Shown here: piece after piece, positions 1 to 6,185 of the stretch | Numbering within the stretch: the stretch's first letter is position 1 | How the letters are laid out: each line of letters starts with the position of its first letter | From: an uncultured Slackia sp. | Lineage (GTDB): Bacteria; Actinomycetota; Coriobacteriia; Coriobacteriales; Eggerthellaceae | Assembly: GCA_934646845.1 (NCBI GenBank) | Contig: CAKUEV010000060.1 | Coordinates: forward strand, 1-9,652 | DNA length: 9,652 nucleotides | Direction: 5' to 3' | Made by a program: the position numbers and the translations under genes | The notes under the pieces: generated by a model | What the model was told of the DNA's origin: nothing | Databases searched by the model: none | Seen by the model: only the letters and a program-made list of their open reading frames with translations

Positions 1-111
1 AAAGATGGCGTGGTCGCCGAGCAGGGCGCCCCGGCGCAACTCAAGGCGGCAGGCGGAGAATTCGCCCGTATGGTCGCGCTGCAAAAGGAAGCAGCAGCCT
101 GGCGGCTGTAG
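1..111 (+). CDS. ABC transporter ATP-binding protein, C-terminal end (partial)
   Basis: Frame 1 is open from the first base to a TAG at 109-111 and gives 36 residues. They include the short run DGVVAEQGAPAQL, a glycine-containing linker, FARMVALQ and a charged tail. This matches the end of ABC ATPase domains, where the D/H-loop strand is followed by 'G.i.e.G.h.eLl..gG.Y..l...Q', and is commonest in exporters with a fused membrane domain and ATPase (MsbA/MdlB type). The Walker motifs and signature lie outside the window, so the substrate and the fused versus separate architecture cannot be judged. The gene reads toward the convergent stress-protein gene, with a hairpin terminator between them. 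Confidence 0.75.
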   Translation, partial: KDGVVAEQGAPAQLKAAGGEFARMVALQKEAAAWRL

Positions 112-186
112 GAGGTCTTCGGGTTTGATCGCTCGTTTGCCAAGACGCGGCTCGTGACGCGTTTGATACGAGCTGTGGCAAATAAA

Positions 187-217
187 AAGCCGGGATGCAG
201 ATGCTTCCCGGCTTATT
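187..217. terminator. Bidirectional intrinsic terminator between convergent genes
   Basis: Perfect 8-bp arms AAGCCGGG (187-194) and CCCGGCTT (207-214) enclose a 12-nt loop. On the minus strand the stem runs straight into a TTTTTATT tract, which suits the stress-protein gene ending at 238. On the plus strand it is followed by the weaker ATTCT and could also end the ABC transporter transcript. The location between two convergent stop codons supports a shared terminator. Confidence 0.8.
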
Positions 218-237
218 CTCTGTTGTAGTTGCGTGCT

Positions 238-723
238 CTATTTCACGGTGAGCACGGGCATTTCTGCGCTATGGAGTACGCCGTAGCTTACCGAGCCGAG
301 CATGCCGCGCAATGCTCCCAATCCGCGGCGTCCCATAACGATAAGGTCGGCTCCATGCGTTGCGGCATACTTCGCAATCGCTTCAGCGGGCGAGGTGTCG
401 GCGATGGCTTCGACGGTAATACGCGTATCATTGGCGCTGTCGCCAAGGCTGTCGAGCACTTCCTTCTTCACGCGATCGAGGGCAGCATTGACCACGTCTT
501 TGTACGTTTCGTAATCGAGCAAGCCCCACGGCACTCCGTCGATGGTATTGCCTTCGGCATTATCCATTGTGCCGACCATGCCCGAAGGCACGACGTGCAG
601 CAGCATGAGCTTGGCATCGGGGTCGTCGCCGATAAGGTCGCATGCCATTGAAAAGGCGTGCTTCGCTTGGTCGGAACCGTCGTAGGGGACAACAATCGTT
701 TTGAATTCGTGCTTGTTCGACAT
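238..723 (-). CDS. Universal stress protein, UspA family (single domain)
   Basis: The 161-residue protein is the usual size for a one-domain Usp. The N-terminal beta strand and first loop read KTIVVPYDGSDQA (residues 8-20), the classic nucleotide-pocket opening with its conserved Asp. The C-terminal part has HGADLIVMGRRG (123-134), then G143-S144 and the final strand MPVLTVK. This is the ATP-binding pattern G-x2-G-x(n)-G-S, so a nucleotide-binding cytoplasmic stress protein is likely. Here n is 8, one fewer than the canonical 9. The start is the ATG at 723, because GGAGGTG lies 5 nt upstream. An in-frame ATG at 738 would put that site inside the gene. A TATACT box at 784-779 (minus strand) could be the -10, but no good -35 is seen. 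The individual biological role is unknown, as is usual for the family. Confidence 0.92.
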   Translation of the reverse strand: MSNKHEFKTIVVPYDGSDQAKHAFSMACDLIGDDPDAKLMLLHVVPSGMVGTMDNAEGNTIDGVPWGLLDYETYKDVVNAALDRVKKEVLDSLGDSANDTRITVEAIADTSPAEAIAKYAATHGADLIVMGRRGLGALRGMLGSVSYGVLHSAEMPVLTVK

Positions 724-910
724 TGCGCACCTCCACATTTTGTGGCCATGGGGCTCCAGAGCCCTCCAACTGAGGAAAAGTATACTCTACTTTCTATAAA
801 TCTGCTGTTCAGACGCCTTTTTTTGAGCCGATTTGGCGGACAGATTCGGGTGTTTGTGGTGTGCGATGCGTGAAAAGCGCGCTTGGTTTTGCGGAAAACG
901 GTGGAGGGTC
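724..910. other. Intergenic leader of the stress-protein gene; no gene seen
   Basis: This stretch lies between two minus-strand genes. It holds the stress-protein ribosome site (GGAGGTG), a small hairpin (GGGCT 751-755 with AGCCC 760-764) in the probable leader, and the 8-bp palindrome AGTATACT (779-786) that contains the candidate -10 box. A T-run at 818-824 lies next to GCC/GGC repeats but on the wrong side to end the upstream minus-strand gene. I see no clear terminator for the small regulator gene at 911, so read-through into the stress-protein gene is possible. Confidence 0.5.
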
Positions 911-1120
911 CTACAGAATCGCGCTGCGAACGCCTTCGACGATGATGCGGCGGCTCTCGTCGTTAAGCTCGAAGCTGAGCGCCACAAGCTCGTCAATCGT
1001 TAACATGCCGGGGTTGTTTTCCCTTATGAGATACTCTTTTTCTGATAGGAGAAGCGCCTTGGCACATTCGATGGTAGTAAGCCCCGCCGCTTCGCGGGCT
1101 TGCTGCATCCAGCTTTTCAT
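911..1120 (-). CDS. Small Cro-like helix-turn-helix DNA-binding protein
   Basis: This 69-residue protein is mostly one helix-turn-helix domain. The segment from AREAAGLTTIECAKALL (residues 8-24) through SEKEYLIREN fits the helix 2-turn-helix 3 register of the Cro/CI (XRE) fold. The following DELVALSFELN matches helix 4 plus the 'lakaLgv'-type end. The usual turn glycine is replaced by Leu, so the match is imperfect. I start it at the ATG at 1120, because GGAG sits 7 nt upstream and the fold begins at once. A longer form from an ATG at 1198 would add 26 unrelated residues, swallow the operator and leave no promoter space. It is divergent from the S24 repressor gene at 1244, the arrangement of a cro/cI pair. 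That pairing, and a role as antagonist of the larger repressor, is inferred from position and size. Confidence 0.7.
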   Translation of the reverse strand: MKSWMQQAREAAGLTTIECAKALLLSEKEYLIRENNPGMLTIDELVALSFELNDESRRIIVEGVRSAIL

Positions 1121-1155
1121 GCCCCATCTCCATTCGTGTTTCAAAGCATAAGTAG

Positions 1156-1174
1156 TTACCAGTTTAACTGGTAA
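1156..1174. promoter_or_regulatory. 19-bp perfect palindrome, candidate operator of the divergent repressor pair
   Basis: TTACCAGTT-T-AACTGGTAA has two exact 9-bp arms around one central base. It lies between the two divergent regulator genes and covers the proposed -10 box (1161-1166) of the minus-strand promoter. That position suits repression of the small gene by a dimeric repressor. A weak second copy may lie at 1203-1221 (CAACCTGTT-A-GACTTTTAT), matching the first at 11 of 18 arm positions. It is neither an E. coli nor a Gram-positive LexA box. Confidence 0.7.
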
Positions 1175-1188
1175 TCCGTCCATGTCAA
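1161..1188 (-). promoter_or_regulatory. Promoter of the small Cro-like gene
   Basis: On the minus strand a perfect -35 hexamer TTGACA (1188-1183) is followed after 16 bp by TAAACT (1166-1161), a 4/6 match to TATAAT. This predicts a transcript starting about 30-40 nt before the ATG at 1120. The -10 lies inside the 19-bp palindrome. A plus-strand promoter for the repressor gene may overlap it (TTAACT 1164-1169, 17 bp, AATTAT 1187-1192), but both of its boxes are only 4/6 matches. Confidence 0.55.
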
Positions 1189-1243
1189 TTATGTCCATTA
1201 TTCAACCTGTTAGACTTTTATCCGCAGTTGAAAAGGGGAGTCA

Positions 1244-1903
1244 ATGGAAAATTTCATTGGGCGAAATATTCAGGCATTTCGCGCGCACAAGGGCTTTTCG
1301 CAAGAAGGGCTGGGCAATATTCTTGGAGTTTCCCAAACGTCTATATCTGCGTGGGAGGACGGCAAGAGCCTTCCCCGAAAAGTAAATGCCAGCGAGTTTT
1401 TCAAAGCATTCCCCGAGCTTTCGCATGACGACATTTTCGGCGAAGAATACGGCTATGCCTGCAAAACGCTTAAGCGAGCAAGGGGCCTCGATGTGGTGGA
1501 CGTCCCTTTTTACGGGGCGATTGCCGCGGGAGCGCCGATTGAAATGATCGACGTTGGCGAGACCATGCCTATTCCAGGGCACATCTACAACGCCTATCCA
1601 GATTCCTTTTTGCTGCGCGTGTCGGGCGAGTCGATGAATCGCTGCATTCCGGACGGGTGCATTGCGCTTATTGACCCCGATGCGGAATGGGTCAGCGGGA
1701 AAATCTACGCTGTGCGCGTGGGCGGAACTGACGCGACCGTCAAAATCGTGAACTTCCATAAGAGTTCCGTGGAACTCGTTCCCAGCTCTTATGACCCACG
1801 TTTCAAAAAGAAGAAGTATTCGTCCGCCGAGGGCGACAACGATTCCGTGCGCATTCTCGGTCGCGTCGTGTGGTTCTTCGCTCCTTTCAATTTCGGAAAA
1901 TAG
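1244..1903 (+). CDS. CI/LexA-like repressor: HTH plus S24 self-cleaving peptidase domain
   Basis: The 219-residue protein has two domains. Residues 5-45 are an XRE helix-turn-helix (GFSQEGLGNILGVS, then QTSISAWEDGK). Residues 86-215 are an S24 LexA/CI peptidase domain with every hallmark visible: the Ala95-Gly96 cleavage site in FYGAIAAGAP, catalytic Ser130 in SGESM, and catalytic Lys167 in ATVKIV. In this family, RecA filaments formed after DNA damage stimulate self-cleavage and lift repression. The start follows AAGGGGAG, giving a usable ribosome site. Two 60-base lines near the 3' end (1741-1860) are 50% G+C, well below serA, which hints at foreign origin. It is divergent from a Cro-like gene with a palindromic operator between them, so it probably represses that gene and possibly itself. 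It is not LexA proper, since the HTH is XRE-type rather than winged. Its targets beyond this locus are unknown. Confidence 0.9.
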   Translation: MENFIGRNIQAFRAHKGFSQEGLGNILGVSQTSISAWEDGKSLPRKVNASEFFKAFPELSHDDIFGEEYGYACKTLKRARGLDVVDVPFYGAIAAGAPIEMIDVGETMPIPGHIYNAYPDSFLLRVSGESMNRCIPDGCIALIDPDAEWVSGKIYAVRVGGTDATVKIVNFHKSSVELVPSSYDPRFKKKKYSSAEGDNDSVRILGRVVWFFAPFNFGK

Positions 1904-2022
1904 GAGCCTTTTTCGCTATGGAAAGCGCGTGAGCGGGCGTTTTACGTGGTAGTATTCTCGTTTGGCAACTTATACGCAAATCATGCGGCCGCTCTGCGGC
2001 ATATCAACCGATTGGATGAACC

Positions 2023-3084
2023 ATGCGAGACAGGCTCGAGAAGATCATCGCTGGCTACGAGGAGCTCCAGAACAAGCTTTCCGACCCGGCGATTCTGAAC
2101 AACCACGCTGAATACACCAAGCTCACCAAGGAATATTCCAACCAGGGCCCGCTTGTGGCCAAGGCTCGCGAATACCTTCAGGCGTGCGACGATATCGACG
2201 ATGCGAAGGAAATGCTCGACGATCCCGACATGCGCGAGCTTGCCCAGGAAACTATTGCTTCCGCTGAAGCGCAGCTTCCTTCGCTTGAAGAGGAAATCAA
2301 GTACATGCTCATTCCGAGCGATCCAGCCGATGAGAAAGACATCATCGTCGAGATTCGTGCTGCCGCCGGTGGCGATGAGGCCGCCATTTTCGCGGGCGAT
2401 TTGTACAAGATGTACCTGCGCTTCTGCGACTCGCAGCGCTGGAAGACCGAAACCATGGATGTGAGCCCCTCCGATGCTGGCGGCTATAAGGAAATCCAGT
2501 TCAAGGTGAAGGGCGACAAGGTTTATTCCGTCATGAAGTTCGAGAGCGGCGTGCACCGTGTGCAGCGCGTTCCGAAGACGGAAAGCCAGGGCCGCATTCA
2601 TACGTCGACCGCTACGGTCGCCGTGCTTCCTGAGGCCGACGAGGTCGAGGTCGACATCAATGAGAACGATCTGCGCATCGATGTGTATCGCGCAGGCGGC
2701 CCGGGTGGTCAGTGCGTTAACACGACCGACTCCGCTGTGCGCATCACGCACCTTCCCAGCGGCCTTGTGGTTCAGTCTCAGGACCAGAAGTCGCAACTGC
2801 AAAACAAGATTGCCGCAATGGCTGTTCTGCGTGCGCGTCTCTACGAGAAGATGCTTGCCGAGCAGCAGGCGGCCGAGGGCGCTGAGCGCCTGGCGCAGAT
2901 TGGCTCGGGCGACCGTTCCGAGAAGATTCGCACGTACAACGCTCCCCAAGACCGCGTGACCGATCACCGCATCGGCTACAACGGTACCTACCAGGGTGTG
3001 CTCATGGGCAGCGACTTGGGTGACGTGATCACGGCGCTTCAGGCTGCCGATCGCGCAAGGAAGCTCGAACAAGCCACCGAGTAA
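2023..3084 (+). CDS. prfA: Peptide chain release factor 1 (RF1)
   Basis: The 353-residue protein has the full length and domain order of RF1, which reads UAA and UAG in the ribosomal A site and triggers peptide release. Visible parts are the N-terminal coiled domain (RLEKIIAGYEELQNKLSDP), the AAAGGDEAAIFAGDLY segment (113-128), the codon-recognition loop HRVQRVPKTESQGR (178-191), the catalytic GGQ at 228-230 (RAGGPGGQCVN), and the C-terminal DRVTDHRIGYN. The P-x-T tripeptide (184-186) marks it as RF1 rather than RF2, which has SPF. Its middle residue is Lys where E. coli RF1 has Ala. An in-frame TGA at 2017-2019 fixes the ATG at 2023 as the start, although the ribosome site is poor (GGATGA). 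prmC, whose product methylates the GGQ glutamine, lies 143 bp downstream. Confidence 0.98.
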   Translation: MRDRLEKIIAGYEELQNKLSDPAILNNHAEYTKLTKEYSNQGPLVAKAREYLQACDDIDDAKEMLDDPDMRELAQETIASAEAQLPSLEEEIKYMLIPSDPADEKDIIVEIRAAAGGDEAAIFAGDLYKMYLRFCDSQRWKTETMDVSPSDAGGYKEIQFKVKGDKVYSVMKFESGVHRVQRVPKTESQGRIHTSTATVAVLPEADEVEVDINENDLRIDVYRAGGPGGQCVNTTDSAVRITHLPSGLVVQSQDQKSQLQNKIAAMAVLRARLYEKMLAEQQAAEGAERLAQIGSGDRSEKIRTYNAPQDRVTDHRIGYNGTYQGVLMGSDLGDVITALQAADRARKLEQATE

Positions 3085-3103
3085 GGGTTTATTACATCCC
3101 GCC

Positions 3104-3174
3104 GGACGAGCTCCACCATACGTCAACGGCACAACGTTCCAGGCGTGCCTTATGACGCACGGTGGGGCTCGTCC
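3104..3174 (+). promoter_or_regulatory. Nested long hairpin between prfA and prmC
   Basis: The outer arms GGACGAGCTCCACC (3104-3117) and GGTGGGGCTCGTCC (3161-3174) pair over 14 positions with a single G-U wobble. Inside lie CGTCA/TGACG (3121-3125 with 3153-3157) and GGCAC/GTGCC (3128-3132 with 3145-3149), separated by small internal loops and closed by a 12-nt loop. The structure fills half of the gap between two co-directional, functionally linked genes. It is followed by TTCTTTAT, a poor U-tract, so it may be a leaky terminator or attenuator, an mRNA processing or stability element, or a dispersed repeat. It matches no riboswitch or leader family that I recognise. Confidence 0.6.
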
Positions 3175-3227
3175 TTCTTTATGGTATTGGACCCTGCTGC
3201 TTTATTGCGAGGGGAGAGGGGAGAAAG

Positions 3228-4322
3228 ATGTCCGACGAGGTGTGGACTATTCAGGCGGCGCTCGATTGGTGCCGCGGCTACCTTCAGCGCAAGGGCGACG
3301 AAAACCCGCGCCTTTCGGCCGAGTGGCTTTTGTGCGAGGCGTGCCATATGCGTCGCGTCGAGCTATATATCAACTTCGAACGCCCCCTTTCCCCTGACGA
3401 GCGCGCTACGTTGCGCGACTGGGTAGCGCGCAGGGGCGCGGGCGAGCCGCTTCAGTACATCACGGGCGAGGTGGCATTTCGTCATATCGCCGTGAAGGTG
3501 CGCGAAGGCGTGCTCATTCCGCGTCCTGAAACGGAAGTGCTTGTGAGCGAGGCGTTGGCTCTTTTGCCCGCCCCCGAACGTCGCCGTGCTTTGGATTCGA
3601 CACTTACGGTGGATGAGTTCGAGGAGCTGCAAGCGGAAGCCGCTGCGAAAGCGGACCTTGAGGCGTCGGGTGTGGACGATGGAGCGCTGCTGAGCCAAGA
3701 TGGGGCCATGGACGTTGAAGGCGAGGCCGAACGCGTCGCAGATGCCGCAATTGAGGCTTCTCGCGAAGGGGCCGATACCTCGTGCGACGACGTGCTGTAT
3801 GTCGCCGATATTTGTACAGGCTCGGGCTGCATTGCGTGCTCAATCGCTTTCGAGAATCCGAAAACGCGCGTGCTGGCCTGCGATATTGCTCCCGAGGCAA
3901 TTGCACTTGCGAAAGAAAACGTAGCGGCTTTGGGCCTGGGAAAGCGCGTCGCCGTGCTTCAGGGTGATTTGGGCGCGCCGGTGGGGGAGCGCTTCATGGG
4001 CAAGCTTTCGCTCGTTGCGAGCAATCCCCCCTATATTCCCACGCAGGTGCTCGACGGCATGCCGACCGAGGTAACCGAGCACGAGCCCGAGCTCGCGCTC
4101 GACGGTGGCGCCGATGGCCTTGACTTGTATAGGCCCTTGGCGACGTGGGCGATACGCGCCCTTGCAGCCGGCGGCGGCTTTGCCGTGGAACTTCATGAGA
4201 CCTGCCTTGATGCGGCGGCGGCTTTTGCCGAGAGTTGCGGCTTTACCGACGTGCGCATTGTCGACGACTTGGCTGGGCGTCCGCGCGTGCTTACAGCGCG
4301 CAAGCCAAACGTCGTGGCCTAA
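3228..4322 (+). CDS. prmC: Release factor glutamine methyltransferase PrmC with an extra insertion
   Basis: PrmC transfers a methyl group from SAM to the glutamine of the GGQ motif in RF1 and RF2, which raises termination efficiency. The N-terminal helical domain covers about residues 1-90, followed by the family motif LIPRPETEVLV (96-106). The Rossmann-type catalytic domain has DICTGSGC (194-201, SAM-binding motif I), ACDI (217-220) and NPPYIP (266-271), the substrate-glutamine loop. At 364 residues it is far longer than the usual roughly 280. The excess is an acidic, Ala/Glu/Asp-rich stretch at about 113-187, between IPRPETE and motif I. The ATG at 3228 is chosen because GGGGAG lies just upstream and translation then begins with the conserved helical domain. 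A longer frame from a GTG at 3162 would start inside the hairpin. It probably serves RF1 from the adjacent gene. Confidence 0.95.
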   Translation: MSDEVWTIQAALDWCRGYLQRKGDENPRLSAEWLLCEACHMRRVELYINFERPLSPDERATLRDWVARRGAGEPLQYITGEVAFRHIAVKVREGVLIPRPETEVLVSEALALLPAPERRRALDSTLTVDEFEELQAEAAAKADLEASGVDDGALLSQDGAMDVEGEAERVADAAIEASREGADTSCDDVLYVADICTGSGCIACSIAFENPKTRVLACDIAPEAIALAKENVAALGLGKRVAVLQGDLGAPVGERFMGKLSLVASNPPYIPTQVLDGMPTEVTEHEPELALDGGADGLDLYRPLATWAIRALAAGGGFAVELHETCLDAAAAFAESCGFTDVRIVDDLAGRPRVLTARKPNVVA

Positions 4323-4435
4323 GGGGAGCGCGTCTCTCGGTTTTCGGAATCGTGAGACCGTGTTCGGGCGCATGTCGTTTCGTGGAACAGGTGCCTCACG
4401 GATGGAAACACCAATGAAAGCACTGTAAAAGTTAA

Positions 4436-4462
4436 CGCCCAGGCGCTCGTTGCACCTGGACG
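4436..4462 (-). terminator. Possible terminator of the exporter gene
   Basis: Read on the minus strand, CGTCCAGG and CCTGGGCG form an 8-bp stem with one G-U wobble and an 11-nt loop. TTAACTTTTAC follows. It lies about 140 nt beyond the exporter stop codon, and the T-tract is interrupted, so the assignment is tentative. On the plus strand the same stem contains a C-A mismatch. Confidence 0.35.
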
Positions 4463-4535
4463 CTTCGTTGTAAAGGGGCTTTTTCCAGCGGAGCGAAAAC
4501 GCTTCTGGCGGGCAAGGCTTCTTGGCGGCTCATCT

Positions 4536-4576
4536 GGCGTCGGTACCGGCGCCAGACGCCTTTCTTGAGATTTTTT
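4536..4576 (+). terminator. Intrinsic terminator downstream of prmC
   Basis: GGCGTCGG (4536-4543) pairs with CC-A-GACGCC (4552-4560) with one bulged A and an 8-nt loop. TTTCTT follows, then a six-T run at 4571-4576. An overlapping alternative stem, TCTGGCG/CGCCAGA, could compete. It is 214 nt past the prmC stop and faces the convergent exporter gene. Confidence 0.6.
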
Positions 4577-4603
4577 CAGCCGCCTGGCGAAGCGCCTTCG
4601 CGG

Positions 4604-6061
4604 CTATTCGCTTACCTTGACGCCGTTCTTTTCGAGAACATGCACGTTTTCCTGACGTTTGGGGTTGCGAATCTTCAACACGCCGAAGACAAGCGCGACC
4701 AGGCCAATTGCTGCGCACGCCATGTAGGCGGCGCTTGTTCCTGCTGCCGTTGCGGCTTCGGTTGCCATGCCTTGCCCCAGGGAGCTCGCGGTGACGCTCG
4801 TCATAAGGGTCACGACAAGCGCCGTGCCCAAGCCGCCGGCAACTTGGCGACCGGTGTTGGCGATGGCGTTGCCATGGGCGATTTTGTCATTGGAAAGCGC
4901 ATTGATGCCCCATGTGTTCACGGGCATGTTCGCGAGCGATTGGCCCGCGGCCTGAGCCGCGCAAAGCACGGCTACAAGGACGATCGACGAATCCGCGTTC
5001 ATGCGTGACAGGGCGAAGAGCGCTGCGGTCATAAGCACGAGGCCTCCCACGGAAATCGTGCGCGGGCCGAACTTGTCGAATACGATGCCCGAGATAGGGC
5101 TGATGAGAATGCCTGCTGCAGCCGCGGGCAGCATGACGATGCCCGTTTCGAGAGCCGATGCGCCCATGGCCGTTTGGAGCAGAATGGGGAGCAGGGTGTT
5201 GGTGACGAGGCACGCCGCGTTGATGAGCGTCACCACGATGGCGGCAACGGCGAAGTCGCTCGATTTCAGGCAACGCAAATCGAGCAGCGGCTCCTCGAGC
5301 GTAAGTTGGCGTTTGACGAATGCGATAAGGCATGCGATGCCCGCAATAATAGTGCCGAGTACTGCGATGCTCGTCCAGCCAAGCGTCGAGGCGCTCGAGA
5401 ATCCGTAGAGCAGGCCGCCGAATGCGATGGTGGAAAGCGCGATGGATGCGGCATCGAGCTTGGGGCGCTTTGCTTCGCCGACGTTTTCGAGCAAAAATAC
5501 GCCGCAGAGCAGCACGACAAGGGCGAGCGGCACAATGCAGCCGAGCGTTACGCGCCAGCCGTAGGCGTCGATAATCGCGCCGCCAAGCACGGGGCCAACG
5601 GCGGGGCCGGCCGACATCACGATGCCCGCAACGCCCATGGCCGTGCCGCGCTTTTCAACGGGGAAGACGAGCATCGGGACGACGGAAACAAGCGGCAAAA
5701 GCACGCCTGAGGCGGCCGCTTGCAGCACGCGACCGCAAATGAGCAGGAAAAACGTAGGCGCTGCTGCACAAAGCGCGGTTCCTGCGGCGAATGTTGCCGT
5801 GGCGGCGAAGAAGAGCGCGCGGGTCGAGAACCTATCGATCAGAAATGCCGAAACAGGCACCATGATGCCGCTCACGAGCGGGTAAATCGACATAATCCAT
5901 TGCGCGGTTGAGGCGTCGATGCCGAAGTCGGCCATAATCGCGGGCAGCGCGGGCGACATGACGGTTTGGTTCAGCAGCGCCAAAAACGCGCCGAACACCA
6001 CGACTCCCACGATGCGGATTTGCCGTGCGGTTGTTTTTCCAGAAGCTTGATTGGATGTCAA
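4604..6061 (-). CDS. MFS drug/proton antiporter, DHA2 (EmrB/QacA) family, 14 membrane helices
   Basis: The 485-residue protein has 14 visible hydrophobic segments, the count for DHA2 exporters that expel drugs or other toxic compounds in exchange for protons. Family marks are the first-helix motif ALLNQTVMSPALPAI (residues 28-42), DRFSTR in the helix 2-3 loop (76-81, motif A), and GIVMSAGPAVGPVLGG in helix 5 (146-161), the antiporter motif C. The start is taken as TTG at 6061, because AAGGAG lies exactly 5 nt before it and the transmembrane part begins about 16 residues later. The in-frame ATG at 6100 has no ribosome site and would enclose the strong one. The C-terminal tail is short and charged. 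The gene is divergent from serA, and no regulator gene is adjacent apart from an uncertain tiny ORF. The substrate cannot be told from sequence. Confidence 0.9.
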   Translation of the reverse strand: MTSNQASGKTTARQIRIVGVVVFGAFLALLNQTVMSPALPAIMADFGIDASTAQWIMSIYPLVSGIMVPVSAFLIDRFSTRALFFAATATFAAGTALCAAAPTFFLLICGRVLQAAASGVLLPLVSVVPMLVFPVEKRGTAMGVAGIVMSAGPAVGPVLGGAIIDAYGWRVTLGCIVPLALVVLLCGVFLLENVGEAKRPKLDAASIALSTIAFGGLLYGFSSASTLGWTSIAVLGTIIAGIACLIAFVKRQLTLEEPLLDLRCLKSSDFAVAAIVVTLINAACLVTNTLLPILLQTAMGASALETGIVMLPAAAAGILISPISGIVFDKFGPRTISVGGLVLMTAALFALSRMNADSSIVLVAVLCAAQAAGQSLANMPVNTWGINALSNDKIAHGNAIANTGRQVAGGLGTALVVTLMTSVTASSLGQGMATEAATAAGTSAAYMACAAIGLVALVFGVLKIRNPKRQENVHVLEKNGVKVSE

Positions 6062-6185
6062 AAGGTCTCCTTCGTTTGGGGTTTGAGCGCAAAAGGGCAT
6101 AACGCTCTGAGAGGCGATGAAAATAAGCGCGATGCGACAGCCGCGTTATGCGGAAGCGGTGCATCTATGGGATTTGGGAAAAGCC

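Larger units (their letters stand above)
4323..4603. other. Gene-free, hairpin-rich region between convergent prmC and exporter genes
   Basis: No convincing coding frame is present. At least five inverted repeats are seen: GTCTC/GAGAC (4332-4336 with 4354-4358), CGCCCAGG/CCTGGACG (4436-4443 with 4455-4462), CCAG-GAGCG/CGCTT-CTGG (4485-4508), GGCGTCGG/CC-A-GACGCC (4536-4560), and GCGAAG/CTTCGC with a 3-nt loop (4587-4592 with 4596-4601). The fourth precedes a T-run and is annotated as a terminator. The roles of the others are unclear. Confidence 0.5.

Noticed and set aside
1121..1198. Longer form of the small HTH protein from the ATG at 1198
   Set aside because: It would place the 19-bp palindrome and the TTGACA promoter inside the coding region. 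The ATG at 1120 has a good ribosome site and begins right before the HTH.
911..1903. A full prophage
   Set aside because: Only the two regulator genes are phage-like. The flanking genes are a universal stress protein and prfA, and no integrase, terminase or attachment repeats were seen.
1981..3132. Long open frame on the strand opposite prfA
   Set aside because: It mirrors the codon bias of the real gene, has no family resemblance and lies entirely over an unmistakable prfA. The same holds for the antisense frames over serA (6364-8136) and mreB (8290-9435).
3162..3227. N-terminal extension of PrmC from a GTG at 3162
   Set aside because: The GTG lies within the right arm of the hairpin with no ribosome site, and the added residues do not resemble PrmC. 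GGGGAG precedes the ATG at 3228.
4480..4508. Terminator at the CCAG...CTGG hairpin
   Set aside because: The T-run precedes the stem on the plus strand and becomes an A-run on the minus strand, so it has the wrong polarity in both directions.
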